Notes: generated from the letters alone by a model not told the origin. Counted from the first letter of the stretch, positions 50,786-61,645 are shown. The stretch: DNA of 64,000 nucleotides from Gammaproteobacteria bacterium (GCA_028285245.1 JANQPY010000057.1:1-64000); one strand, 5' to 3'. Numbers and translations: made by a program.

Positions 50786-51832
50786 CTAACGGTATTGATC
50801 TTCCCGGTCGCTGTATTGACGTTCGGCCAGCTCGCGGCGTTCCTGTGCTTCCACGCTCAGAGTGGCGACGGGCCGGGCTTCCAGACGCTTGAGCCCGATT
50901 TCTTCGCCGGTCTCTTCGCAAAACCCGTAGCTGCCATCATCAATGCGCGCGATGGCTGAGTCGATTTTCTTCAGTAGCTTGCGCTCGCGGTCACGGGTAC
51001 GCAGCTCTAATCCAAACTCGGATTCTTGCGTTGCGCGATCATTGGGGTCGGGGAAGTTGCTTGCCTCGTCCTGCATGTGGTGGACCGTGCGGTCAACTTC
51101 TTCCATGAGCTCGCGTTTCCAGGCGTTCAGGATTTCGCGGAAGTGATCCAGTTGTCCCGGGCTCATATATTCCTCACCCTTGGCGGGGCGATACGGCTCG
51201 ATGCCGTGAATGAGATTGTCCCCGGCGCTTTTTCCGGTTTTTCTGCGCGCCGGGCGGCGCTGTGCAGCAACCATAATGGCATCCATACCCCTTTCCGCAG
51301 CCGCGCGCCTGCGGGCGGCTGCGTTGCGAATTGCTTCCTGGTTGGCTTCGTTCTGAGACACAGCGGGCTTCGCCACGCCGGTCTTCGCTGGCGCAGATTG
51401 TTTAGCGGGCTTGTCCCGTTTGGCAGCAGCGGGCGCAGTCTGCTTTTTCGCCTTGGCTTTTTCCTTGCTGCTGGCTTGTTTCTTAGCGGGCTTTTTAGGT
51501 GCCGACTTTTTCTTGGACGTCTTCTTCTTGGCCGGCTTCTTTTTTACCGTTTTTTTCTTGGACGCCTTTTTCTTGGTGGTCTTTTTCTGCGATGTTTTTT
51601 TCCTGGATGTCTTCTTCTTGCTGGCCTTTTTCTTTACAGCTTTCTTCTTCGCAGCCTTCTTCCGGGCAGGCTTCTTCTTGGCAGCTTTCTTACGGCTGGC
51701 CGACTTCTTCTTGGACGGGCGGGCAGTCGCCTTGCGCTTGGCCGCTTTTTTCTTGGCGACGGTCTTGCGCTTGGTGCTCTTGCGCCCTTTGGATGCAGAT
51801 TTCTTCCGGGAAGAAGTCTTCTTCGCGGCCAT
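50786..51832 (-). CDS. dksA: DksA with long Lys-rich N-terminal extension and reduced zinc site
   Basis: 348 aa, more than twice the E. coli DksA length. Residues 1 to about 150 are almost all K/A/S/R (histone H1-like), then a linker, then a full DksA domain from about residue 215 (PYRPAKGEEYMSPGQLDHFREIL). The coiled-coil tip DPNDRAT keeps the Asp-x-x-Asp and Ala needed in the RNA polymerase secondary channel. The zinc finger keeps only one of four Cys (GFCEETGE; the CxxC partner reads LSVEA). DksA works with ppGpp in the stringent response; Lys-rich extensions occur in Xanthomonadales. gluQ follows in the same frame. Confidence 0.92.
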   Translation of the reverse strand: MAAKKTSSRKKSASKGRKSTKRKTVAKKKAAKRKATARPSKKKSASRKKAAKKKPARKKAAKKKAVKKKASKKKTSRKKTSQKKTTKKKASKKKTVKKKPAKKKTSKKKSAPKKPAKKQASSKEKAKAKKQTAPAAAKRDKPAKQSAPAKTGVAKPAVSQNEANQEAIRNAAARRRAAAERGMDAIMVAAQRRPARRKTGKSAGDNLIHGIEPYRPAKGEEYMSPGQLDHFREILNAWKRELMEEVDRTVHHMQDEASNFPDPNDRATQESEFGLELRTRDRERKLLKKIDSAIARIDDGSYGFCEETGEEIGLKRLEARPVATLSVEAQERRELAERQYSDREDQYR

Positions 51833-51911
51833 GATAATTTCTCGCGCCGATTCTGAAACCGGCCGGATTATACAGATGCGGCCGGGGGTTTAAAGGCCTG
51901 GAATAAGGACT

Positions 51912-52346
51912 TTACTCGGGCCCGGATGCGGAAGCTTCCGGGGGTAGCTGGACGGGCGACGGCGGTTGCCAGCCGGGCTTGCGGTAGTCGGCAACGACGC
52001 TGGTGTAGATCCCGCCGCGAACATTGAAGTTTGCCGTCAAGCGGGCGTAGCGGGGCGCCATCGCATCGACAAGATCGTCGAGAATCTGGTTTGTCACGGC
52101 TTCGTGAAAAGCTCCGATATCACGGAAGGACCAGACATAGGTTTTCAGAGCCTTTAGTTCGACGCAGCTGCCATCGGCAATGTACTCAAGGTGCAGGGTG
52201 GCGAAGTCCGGCTGGCCCGTGCGCGGACACAGGCAGGTGAACTCGGGGATCCGAATTCGAATCAAGAAATCCCGATCAAAACGCGGGTTTTCAAAGGTTT
52301 CTAGCAGATTGCTATCTGCAGGTTTAGGTTTTGCTTGAGCGGGCAA
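51912..52346 (-). CDS. queF: NADPH-dependent 7-cyano-7-deazaguanine reductase QueF (unimodular)
   Basis: 144 aa. Reduces preQ0 to preQ1 in queuosine synthesis. The short, single-domain type: [20 protein letters not shown] holds the catalytic Cys, and [24 protein letters not shown] the NADPH-binding region. The short length distinguishes it from E. coli's bimodular QueF. It starts with TTG. Its position near gluQ, which uses queuosine tRNA, is functionally coherent. Confidence 0.93.
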   Translation of the reverse strand: MPAQAKPKPADSNLLETFENPRFDRDFLIRIRIPEFTCLCPRTGQPDFATLHLEYIADGSCVELKALKTYVWSFRDIGAFHEAVTNQILDDLVDAMAPRYARLTANFNVRGGIYTSVVADYRKPGWQPPSPVQLPPEASASGPE

Positions 52347-52570
52347 AGCGCGCCTTATCCGGTAAGGGTTATGCGGGTGTCTGGCAATAGTTTTTACTTT
52401 ACACTAGCCAATGTGCGCGGGTCATCGCCTTGTTGTTGAGGCATGCCCCTCAGAAAAAAAGTGCGGGTTTCCGGCCGTTGTCAGCGGCCCGGATTGGGGG
52501 AATGCGTTGCGTGTCATGTTGAAGATCGTGTGCGCGATCCAGCTGAACAGATCACAGGTGGGCTGAGCCG

Positions 52571-55500
52571 ATGCGACTCAGCAAGATAAAGCTTTCCGGC
52601 TTCAAGTCGTTCGTCGATACGACCACGATTCCATTGCCCAGTAACCTGGTGGGTGTCGTGGGGCCGAACGGCTGCGGCAAGTCCAATGTCATAGATGCCA
52701 TCCGCTGGGTGATGGGCGAGACGTCCGCCAAGCATCTGCGCGGCGATTCTATGGCCGATGTCATTTTTAATGGCTCAGCAGGTCGAAAGCCGGTGGGCAC
52801 GGCGACCATCGAATTGTTCTTCGATAATTCTGATGGCGCTATCGGCGGGCAATACGCGGGCTATAGCGAGATCTCTATTAAGCGATCGGTTTCCCGAGAT
52901 GGTACGTCTCAGTACTTTCTGAACGGCACGCGTTGCCGCCGCAAAGACATTACCGGAATCTTCCTCGGCACTGGTCTCGGCCCCCGCAGCTACGCGATTA
53001 TCGAGCAGGGCATGGTTTCCAGGCTTATCGAGGCAAAGCCCGACGATATGCGGGTTTATATTGAGGAAGCCGCCGGTATCTCCAAATACAAGGAGCGCAG
53101 GCGGGAGACCGAGACTCGCATTCGCCACACACGCGACAATCTCGATCGATTGAACGACCTGCGCGAAGAGGTCGATAAGCAGATCAAGCATCTTCAGCGG
53201 CAGGCTCGTCAGGCTGAGCGCTATCAGGAGCTCAAACAAGACGAGCGGCGCCTCGAGCGCGAACTGCTGGCCATTCGCATGAGCACCATGGGCGACGAAT
53301 TGCGTGCCTCGCAAAGTCAGCTCGCCCAGGCACAGAATCAGATGGAGGCGGCCGTTGCTGAGCAGCGCAGCATCGAGGCTTCCATAGAGAAAGCCCGGCT
53401 GACGCATACGGAGTCAACCGAGGCCTTTAATGAGATTCAGGGCCGCTACTACGCTGTGCAAAGCGAGATCTCGAGACTGGAACAGTCGATTACCCACAGC
53501 CGCGACACCCGCTCCCGGCAAGAGGCCGACCTGGCCGAAGCTGAGGCACAGCGCGGCGATCTGGCGGGTGAAATCGACAAAGACACGGCACAGCTGGCCG
53601 ACCTTGAGGAGCAGCTTGCCAGGCTTGCGCCTGATCTGGAGCAGGCCAAGGCGGTTGAGGAAACCTCCTCCGCCAACCTCCAGCGCGTCGAGGATGCACT
53701 GGAGGCCTGGCAGACGACCTGGCATGAGTTCAATCTGGAGACTAAGGAGTACCAGCGGACCGCCGAGGTTGAGCAAACCCGCATCGAGCAGCTTGAGATG
53801 CAAGTGGCGCGGCTGTGTGATCGAAGAGAAGAGCTGGCCACAGAGGGCAGCGGTATTTCTCTCGACGAATTCGAGTCCATGCTCACAGCAGCGAGCCGGG
53901 CGGAGCAGGATTCTCAGGCGACGGCAGCGTCATGCACGAAGGCGCTTGAGGTGGTCGATACGCGCATTGCCAAACTCCGCGAGGCAGAGCGCGATCTGGG
54001 CGAACGGCTGCAGACGGCGCACGAGGAGCTCGCCAGCCGGCGGGCGCGTGTCGAGACCCTGGAGGCCGTCCAGGCGGCTGCGCTGGGCGAGGATGAAGAG
54101 GTTGCGCAGCGCTGGCTGAAGGGTAATGGACTCGCGGAGCATCCCAGACTTGCCCAGAGGCTCCAGGTGGAGCCGGAATGGTCGCGCGCGGTTGAGACGG
54201 TGCTGGGCGGGTTTCTGCAGGCGGTGTGTGTCCCCCGTCCCGACGAACATCTGCAGCGGTTGCCCGGCACGGATCTGACCTTGCTGGATCAGCATGATGA
54301 GACCGGCGGCGCCGCGCAAAGTGGCACGCTAGCCTCGGTGGTTCAGCAGGCTGGCCAGGCCGCGCGAATTCTCGAGCAGGTTAAGACTGCTCCAGACCTG
54401 AAGGCAGCTCTCGCGTTGAGATCGCGTTTGCGGGCTGAAGAATCAGTGGTCACGCCGGACGGACTGTGGCTGGGCAACGGTTGGGTGCGGGTGCATCGAG
54501 GGCAGCGTGAAGCGGCCGGACTCATCAGCCGCGAGCAAGATATTCGGGAGCTGCGCGACCAGATTCGTGATGGCGAGCATGATGCCAAGCGTCTGGGCGA
54601 GGAACGCAGTGCCGCGAGAACGGAACTTGCGAGCCTCGAAGGAGATCGATCAACCGCAGCGGAGCGGGTGACTTCAGCCAATCGCGTGCTTGCTGAAGCA
54701 GCTGCTCGCTTGAGTTCTCATCGTCAGGATTTCGATCGGGCGCGTGAACGGTTGCAGTCTCTGAGCCGGGACGAGGAAGGTGTAAAGGCTGATCTCACTT
54801 CGCTCGAGGCAGGAATTCGGGATGCCAGGGCGCGGCTAAACCAGGCAACCGAGGCGACGGCGCGTGCCGAGGACCGGCGTCCGGTGTTGAAACGTCAGCA
54901 GCAAGAGCTAGTGGACGAATACAACCGGGTGCGTGATGAGGCGGAGACGCAGCGGGAGAATGCGGCGCGCATTGCAATTGAGTACGAAAGTCGGCGCGCA
55001 TCTAAGGAATCTGCAAGCACTACGCTGGGGCGTATTCAAACACAGCGCGCTGATCTAGAGGCGCGGATGACCAACCTGCGTGACGCGCTCAGTGCGAGCG
55101 TAACGCCGCTGGCTGATCTGCAGTCGAATCTCGAAACGCAGCTTGCTGCGGAAGTTGAAGTCGATCGCCTGATGAATGAACGCCGCAGGGAGCTTGAGGA
55201 GGCAGACCTCGCTCTGCGCAACGATGAAGGGCGTCGCGCGAATAGCGAGAAACAGGTCGAGGCGGCCCGGGTCGCGGCCGACGAGCTGCGCATGGCAGTC
55301 AGAGAAGTGGAGGTGCGGCGCGAGAGTTTAGCGGAGCAGTTCAAGGCCAGCGGGAGCAGTGATCCCGAGGAGCTCATTGCGTCTCTGGATGAGACTGCGA
55401 CCGTAGAGACCTGGACCGAACAGCTCGGCAGCGTGCAGCGAAAGATTGAGCGCTTAGGGGCGATCAATCTGGCCGCGATTGACGAATTCTCTGAGCAGTC

Positions 55501-56068
55501 CGAGCGCAAAGAGTATCTGGATGCGCAGTTTGAAGATTTAACTGCTGCACTTGAGACGCTCGAGCAGGCTATTCGAAAGATCGATAGAGAGACGCGAGCC
55601 CGCTTCAAAGAGACCTTTGACAAGGTGAATGCCGGTCTCCAGCGGTTGTTCCCGAAGCTGTTTGGCGGCGGGCGAGCCTACTTGAGTCTGGACGGTGAGG
55701 ACTTGCTCAGCACGGGTGTCACCGTGATGGCGCAGCCACCGGGTAAGCGGAACAGCCATATCCACCTGCTGTCGGGTGGTGAGAAGGCGCTGACGGCGGT
55801 CGCGTTGATTTTCTCTATTTTCGAGTTAAATCCGGCACCTTTCTGTTTGCTCGATGAGGTGGACGCGCCGCTGGATGAGGCCAACGTGGGCCGGTTTTGT
55901 GACATCGTCAAAGAAATGTCCTCAACGGTTCAGTTCATTGTCATCACCCACAACAAGACCACCATGGAGATGGTTCGTCAGCTCACCGGGGTCACGATGA
56001 ACGAACCAGGCGTGTCGCGGCTGGTATCTGTGGATATCGATGAAGCTGTTCAGCTAGTAGCCAGCTAA
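52571..56068 (+). CDS. smc: Chromosome partition protein Smc
   Basis: 1165 aa condensin ATPase. Walker A GPNGCGKSN is near residue 33; coiled coil, hinge (about residues 510-600, around HPRLAQRLQVEPEWSRAVETVLGG), second coiled coil, then signature LLSGGEKALTAVALIF and Walker B FCLLDEVDAPLDEANVGRF. Having Smc rather than MukB argues against Enterobacterales. The partner scpA probably lies at the right edge. zipA follows after 21 bp. Confidence 0.97.
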   Translation: MRLSKIKLSGFKSFVDTTTIPLPSNLVGVVGPNGCGKSNVIDAIRWVMGETSAKHLRGDSMADVIFNGSAGRKPVGTATIELFFDNSDGAIGGQYAGYSEISIKRSVSRDGTSQYFLNGTRCRRKDITGIFLGTGLGPRSYAIIEQGMVSRLIEAKPDDMRVYIEEAAGISKYKERRRETETRIRHTRDNLDRLNDLREEVDKQIKHLQRQARQAERYQELKQDERRLERELLAIRMSTMGDELRASQSQLAQAQNQMEAAVAEQRSIEASIEKARLTHTESTEAFNEIQGRYYAVQSEISRLEQSITHSRDTRSRQEADLAEAEAQRGDLAGEIDKDTAQLADLEEQLARLAPDLEQAKAVEETSSANLQRVEDALEAWQTTWHEFNLETKEYQRTAEVEQTRIEQLEMQVARLCDRREELATEGSGISLDEFESMLTAASRAEQDSQATAASCTKALEVVDTRIAKLREAERDLGERLQTAHEELASRRARVETLEAVQAAALGEDEEVAQRWLKGNGLAEHPRLAQRLQVEPEWSRAVETVLGGFLQAVCVPRPDEHLQRLPGTDLTLLDQHDETGGAAQSGTLASVVQQAGQAARILEQVKTAPDLKAALALRSRLRAEESVVTPDGLWLGNGWVRVHRGQREAAGLISREQDIRELRDQIRDGEHDAKRLGEERSAARTELASLEGDRSTAAERVTSANRVLAEAAARLSSHRQDFDRARERLQSLSRDEEGVKADLTSLEAGIRDARARLNQATEATARAEDRRPVLKRQQQELVDEYNRVRDEAETQRENAARIAIEYESRRASKESASTTLGRIQTQRADLEARMTNLRDALSASVTPLADLQSNLETQLAAEVEVDRLMNERRRELEEADLALRNDEGRRANSEKQVEAARVAADELRMAVREVEVRRESLAEQFKASGSSDPEELIASLDETATVETWTEQLGSVQRKIERLGAINLAAIDEFSEQSERKEYLDAQFEDLTAALETLEQAIRKIDRETRARFKETFDKVNAGLQRLFPKLFGGGRAYLSLDGEDLLSTGVTVMAQPPGKRNSHIHLLSGGEKALTAVALIFSIFELNPAPFCLLDEVDAPLDEANVGRFCDIVKEMSSTVQFIVITHNKTTMEMVRQLTGVTMNEPGVSRLVSVDIDEAVQLVAS

Positions 56069-56089
56069 TTTCGCCCTGGAGCCGGCGGG

Positions 56090-56728
56090 ATGGGCGAGTT
56101 GCGTTGGATTCTTTTGCTAGCCGGGCTATCGGTTTTAGCCGGCGTTTACATCTACACCCGCTACGCACGCAGTCGCGCGGCGGCCCCGGCGCCGCGGCGC
56201 GAGCCAGTTCTTGGCGATCCCCCCACAGAGCCTGATCAGCCGTCGTCTCCGGCACCGACCGCTGCGACCGATGAGCCATCGTTGTCGGCTCCGCCGGCCG
56301 ACCGTGTGGTGGCGCTGCGGCTTATCGCCCGGGAGCGGGAGGGTTTTCCAGGCGAGGAATTGGTATTGGCGCTGCGTGAAGCTGGACTCCGGCATGGCGA
56401 GTTCGGCATCTTTCACGCACACGCGGGAGACGAGACCGCCCCCGTGCAGTTTAGTGTCGCCAGTCTGGTTGAGCCCGGTTCGTTTGAGCTAAGCGGGCTG
56501 AAAGAAACCCGCTATCCGGGCGTGAGCATCTTTATGGGCCTCCCGTCGGCCGGCGAGGCCGTCGAGGATTTCGACCGCATGATGCTGACGAGCCGCGAGC
56601 TTGTGCGCAAGCTCGACGGTGACCTGCTGGATGAGCAGGGCAGCTCACTAAGCATTCAGAGGGAACGCTACCTGCGTGAGGAAGTGCTCCAATACATGCA
56701 CCGGGTCGCCGAGCTCGCCGCCCCGTAA
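56090..56728 (+). CDS. zipA: Cell division protein ZipA
   Basis: 212 aa. N-terminal membrane anchor (residues 5-20), a short Pro/Ala-rich linker (about 28-70), and the FtsZ-binding domain (from VVALRLIAREREGFPGEELVLALREAGL, GEFGIFHAHAG). The linker is much shorter than in E. coli. The smc-zipA-ligA order is conserved in Gammaproteobacteria lacking MukB. Confidence 0.93.
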   Translation: MGELRWILLLAGLSVLAGVYIYTRYARSRAAAPAPRREPVLGDPPTEPDQPSSPAPTAATDEPSLSAPPADRVVALRLIAREREGFPGEELVLALREAGLRHGEFGIFHAHAGDETAPVQFSVASLVEPGSFELSGLKETRYPGVSIFMGLPSAGEAVEDFDRMMLTSRELVRKLDGDLLDEQGSSLSIQRERYLREEVLQYMHRVAELAAP

Positions 56729-58768
<2,040 letters not shown>

Positions 58769-58810
58769 CGGGTCGTATCCGGTTTCACCTCGGATCGCTT
58801 GAGCTTGTAA

Positions 58811-59689
58811 ATGGTTGTCGGCTCCTCGAATCACTTGACGGGCCTTGTTCGGCCTTTCGTCCGATTTCTTTTGAGCGCGGGCGTTAGCTATCGGCAGCTT
58901 ATCGAAGCGTGTAAAGAGGAGTTTATCGTCCAGGCTACGAACTCCTATGGACTCAGGGGGCGCCCCACGAATGTATCAAGAGTCGCTGCCATCACCGGAA
59001 TTACGCGCAAAGAGGTGCGTGCCGTACGTGAGCGGGTGTCATCAGGTGCCAGCGAACCGGAGCTGGTCGGAAACTGGAATCCACTTGCCCAGATACTTCA
59101 TCACTGGCACACCGACCCAGAGTACCTTGACAGGCAGGGAAAGCCGATCCTTCTGGAGATTTCGGGGCCGGAAGCTAAGTCGTTCGACAGTTTGTCAAGA
59201 AGATTGGCAGGAGATATTCCTCCGGGTGCGATGCTAGCAGAGCTCAAGAGGGCGAACGCGGTGGAAGTCATTGAGGAAAGATACTTGCTTCCCCTGAAGA
59301 GGCACTATGCGCCGACGGAATTCGACGAGTCTTTCGTTCGCTCCATGACTTTTTCGCTTTCTAACCTGACGGCCACCCTTGCGAGGAATGCAGAGCTTTC
59401 GCAAGCAAGCGATAAGTCGCTTCTGCTCAGAGAGGGATTGCTAGAGCGCTATGTGTGGGCGCAATGCCTTAGACCTGCCGACCGCGAAGCATTTCTGACA
59501 TTGGCTGAGAAGAAAGCCGAGGAACTGTTATCAGAGCTTGATGTTTGGATCGGGGACAAAGAACGAGACAAGATGGAATCGGACACAATGTCAACCAGTC
59601 CTGCGCCGTTTGTAGGCGTAGGAATCTATTTGTTCGAAGATTCCCAGGCTGCGTCAGGTAAAGCTGACGGCAACGTCGCTAAATCCTAA
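58811..59689 (+). CDS. DUF6502-like protein, paralogue A
   Basis: 292 aa. Resembles, from memory, the DUF6502 family of unknown function. The N-terminal helical part LVRPFVRFLLSAGVSYRQLIEACKEEF is followed by a helix-turn-helix-like stretch SRVAAITGITRKEVRAVRER, then ILHHWHTDPEYLD and a mostly alpha-helical rest ending FVGVGIYLFEDS. No signal peptide or membrane segment. It matches paralogue B (60818-61645) along its full length. It ends 4 bp from the stop of the convergent repeat protein. Base composition is AT-richer than ligA just upstream. A regulatory role is only inferred. Confidence 0.7.
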   Translation: MVVGSSNHLTGLVRPFVRFLLSAGVSYRQLIEACKEEFIVQATNSYGLRGRPTNVSRVAAITGITRKEVRAVRERVSSGASEPELVGNWNPLAQILHHWHTDPEYLDRQGKPILLEISGPEAKSFDSLSRRLAGDIPPGAMLAELKRANAVEVIEERYLLPLKRHYAPTEFDESFVRSMTFSLSNLTATLARNAELSQASDKSLLLREGLLERYVWAQCLRPADREAFLTLAEKKAEELLSELDVWIGDKERDKMESDTMSTSPAPFVGVGIYLFEDSQAASGKADGNVAKS

Positions 59690-59693
59690 GAAT

Positions 59694-60803
59694 CTAGCGA
59701 AGCCCGCTGCCGCGGATGCCAAGCGTATCGCTGTCATCGCTGTCGCGCAGTCCACTGCCGCGAATACCTCGCAGGCCACTGCCGCGGATGCCAAGCGTAT
59801 CGCTGTCGTCGCTGTCGCGCAGTCCACTGCCGCGAATACCTCGCAGGCCGCTGCCGCGGATGCCAAGCGTATCGCCGTCGTCGCTGTCGCGCAGTCCACT
59901 GCCGCGAATACCTCGCAGGCCGCTGCCGCGGATGCCCAAAACTGATGCCCCATCAGCATAAACGGGACCTGTCACCGAGTATCGGAATCCCGCGATCTCT
60001 ACAAGCGAGCCCGGCTCCGCGTCGTATGCGCTTGTGTCAAATAGGGTGTTCTGATAGTCGACGTCCACGCCTCCAACAAGAAACTCTTGCTCTCCGGATT
60101 CAGAGGCCTGTTTTCGTCCGCGCAGATACACTAAGTCTTGATTGCCAAGTGCGTTGTCTGAAGTTAGTACCACGATAACCGAGGCAGCCATCGCACCATC
60201 GAGCAGATCTCCGGCCACAGCAATTCGCCGCCCCTCGCTTAGGATCGACGCGTCCTCGCTTTCAAGCGTTAGGTCAGCGGGCACCAGAATCCGGGTGTCA
60301 TTGAGGACAACCACGGATTGCCCAAGCACATAGACAACACCTTCTGTGGAGTCCCAGAAGTCGACTGGTCCGAGGGCCAAGAGTGGAATGCCTTTTCCGG
60401 CGGAAAACTCCTGGACAGCAGCGTCGGCACGCAGGCCACTGCCGCGGATGCCTCGCAGGCCACTGCCGCGGATGCCTCGCAGGCCACTGCCGCGGATGCC
60501 CCGCAGGCCGCTGCCACGGATGCCTCGCAGGCCACTGCCGCGAATGCCTAGCGTATCGCTGTCGTTGCTGTCGCGGAGTCCGCTGCCCCGAATCCCATTT
60601 AACGATCCCAGGGATGATGACAGTACAACGTTTCCGAAACTGTCCACGCCCTCCAGCTGAATGCCTGAGAGATCTGCCATTGTTGGCGTCGCGAATAAGA
60701 GAAATACCAGCACTGAGCAATAGTTTGCTATCGACCTGCTATGTGTCTTACGACTATTGTCTTGGTCATCTGTCAGGCTGTGGTTGGTGCCTTGTCTAGT
60801 CAT
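59694..60803 (-). CDS. Secreted GIRGSGLR-repeat protein with beta-rich core
   Basis: 369 aa. A signal peptide with a long polar N-region ends near residue 43 (VLVFLLFATPTMA). Residues 70-125 hold six GIRGSGLR octapeptides and one DSNDSDTL; residues 290-369 hold seven GIRGSGLR and three DSDD(S/G)DTL, ending exactly on GIRGSGLR. Between them (about 126-289) lie two segments rich in beta strands (GVVYVLGQSVVVLNDTRIL; RRIAVAGDLLDGAMAASVI; GSLVEIAGFRYSVTG), reminiscent of the DUF5666 family. No catalytic motif or membrane anchor is seen. It sits 14 bp behind paralogue B, so they form an operon. Export is likely; function unknown. Confidence 0.75.
   Translation of the reverse strand: MTRQGTNHSLTDDQDNSRKTHSRSIANYCSVLVFLLFATPTMADLSGIQLEGVDSFGNVVLSSSLGSLNGIRGSGLRDSNDSDTLGIRGSGLRGIRGSGLRGIRGSGLRGIRGSGLRGIRGSGLRADAAVQEFSAGKGIPLLALGPVDFWDSTEGVVYVLGQSVVVLNDTRILVPADLTLESEDASILSEGRRIAVAGDLLDGAMAASVIVVLTSDNALGNQDLVYLRGRKQASESGEQEFLVGGVDVDYQNTLFDTSAYDAEPGSLVEIAGFRYSVTGPVYADGASVLGIRGSGLRGIRGSGLRDSDDGDTLGIRGSGLRGIRGSGLRDSDDSDTLGIRGSGLRGIRGSGLRDSDDSDTLGIRGSGLR
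59697..59936. repeat. 72-bp tandem repeat (3.3 copies)
   Basis: Encodes the C-terminal repeat cluster; each 72-bp unit gives two GIRGSGLR and one DSDDSDTL. Units differ by only a few, mostly synonymous, bases. Confidence 0.95.
60429..60596. repeat. 24-bp tandem repeat in the N-terminal cluster
   Basis: Seven 24-bp blocks (five contiguous GIRGSGLR, one DSNDSDTL, one more GIRGSGLR) with few base differences. Confidence 0.95.
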
Positions 60804-60817
60804 ATTTCCGCGCTCAA

Positions 60818-61645
60818 TTACTGAATGTCTTCTTCCGTCTCGACATAGTGATAAATGCCTAGACCGGTTCTGACTTTCTTTCTAATTTGTCTGTTGTTGT
60901 CTGGTTCATCCAGTTGGCTTAGCCAGTTGTCTATTTCCTCGAGGAGGAGTTGCGCGCGATCGCGAACGTAGGCTTTTAGGCGCGGAAGGTCTTCCGCCCG
61001 TATACCGTCGTCTGCATCCACCACTCTCTCAAAAAGTCGCTCCTCAGCATCGGAAGCTGTTCTGTTGTGATCTATCGTCTCAACGAAGCTTGCTACGGAT
61101 CTACCCAAATGCTCGAGGCTATCTGGTGCATCGACACTCGGGAGATAAGTCCTCGTCAGTACTCTGAACCAGTCGCTATCTGTTTCTACTACGGCCTCGT
61201 TACGAATCAGTTCCTGCAAGACCTCGTCTGCGTCTGCCCCGGGGCTATGCCGTTCAACTAATTCGCCGAAGTCTGCGGTCGTAGCGTCCTTCCTCGGGAG
61301 TTCAAGGGGCAGCCCGTAGGGACCGGTGAACCGATCGTCTGTGTGCCACCCACTTAGCACTCGGGTAACTTGATCAAGCGATCCCGCTTCGTCTTGCGCG
61401 AGAGCTTTATTGCTTCTCCACCTATCTATTTGTTCTTCAGAGAGTCCGCAGACCGCGCTGAGCTCGCGGTCACTAAACTGTTCTTTCTTGTCGACTAGCG
61501 CAGCTTCGCCAACCTCCGCGAAGACGCTCTGCGCTAACTGAGAAAATTCTTTGTAGCCAACTTTGTTTTTTATGAGGATCCGGACCAGCGGGGTGAGCAA
61601 GCGCCTATAGGCCGCTAGCAGGCCCGACTGTGTCCGTAAATCCAT
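60818..61645 (-). CDS. DUF6502-like protein, paralogue B
   Basis: 275 aa paralogue of 58811-59689. Shared blocks: LLTPLVRILIKNKVGYKEFSQLAQSVF, HTH-like ELSAVCGLSEEQIDRWRSNK, VLSGWHTDDRFTGPYGLPLEL, and the end GLGIYHYVETEED. No signal peptide. It is the first gene of a two-gene operon with the secreted repeat protein and is preceded by a 240-bp AT-rich non-coding region with possible operators. It is probably a cytoplasmic regulator or adaptor of the repeat protein, by context only. Confidence 0.7.
   Translation of the reverse strand: MDLRTQSGLLAAYRRLLTPLVRILIKNKVGYKEFSQLAQSVFAEVGEAALVDKKEQFSDRELSAVCGLSEEQIDRWRSNKALAQDEAGSLDQVTRVLSGWHTDDRFTGPYGLPLELPRKDATTADFGELVERHSPGADADEVLQELIRNEAVVETDSDWFRVLTRTYLPSVDAPDSLEHLGRSVASFVETIDHNRTASDAEERLFERVVDADDGIRAEDLPRLKAYVRDRAQLLLEEIDNWLSQLDEPDNNRQIRKKVRTGLGIYHYVETEEDIQ

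Noticed and set aside
51411..51893. Very hydrophobic Phe/Leu-rich plus-strand ORF that looks like a membrane protein
   Set aside because: It is the antisense reading of the Lys-rich dksA codons (AAG/AAA become CTT/TTT); no ribosome site.
59697..60596. CRISPR-like regular repeats
   Set aside because: Repeats are contiguous or separated by repeats, with no unique spacers, and they encode a protein in frame.
59716..60799. Pro/Arg-rich plus-strand ORFs opposite the repeat protein
   Set aside because: A repeat of 24 or 72 bp without stops keeps all frames open. The minus-strand frame has the signal peptide, a non-repetitive core and operon context; the others do not.
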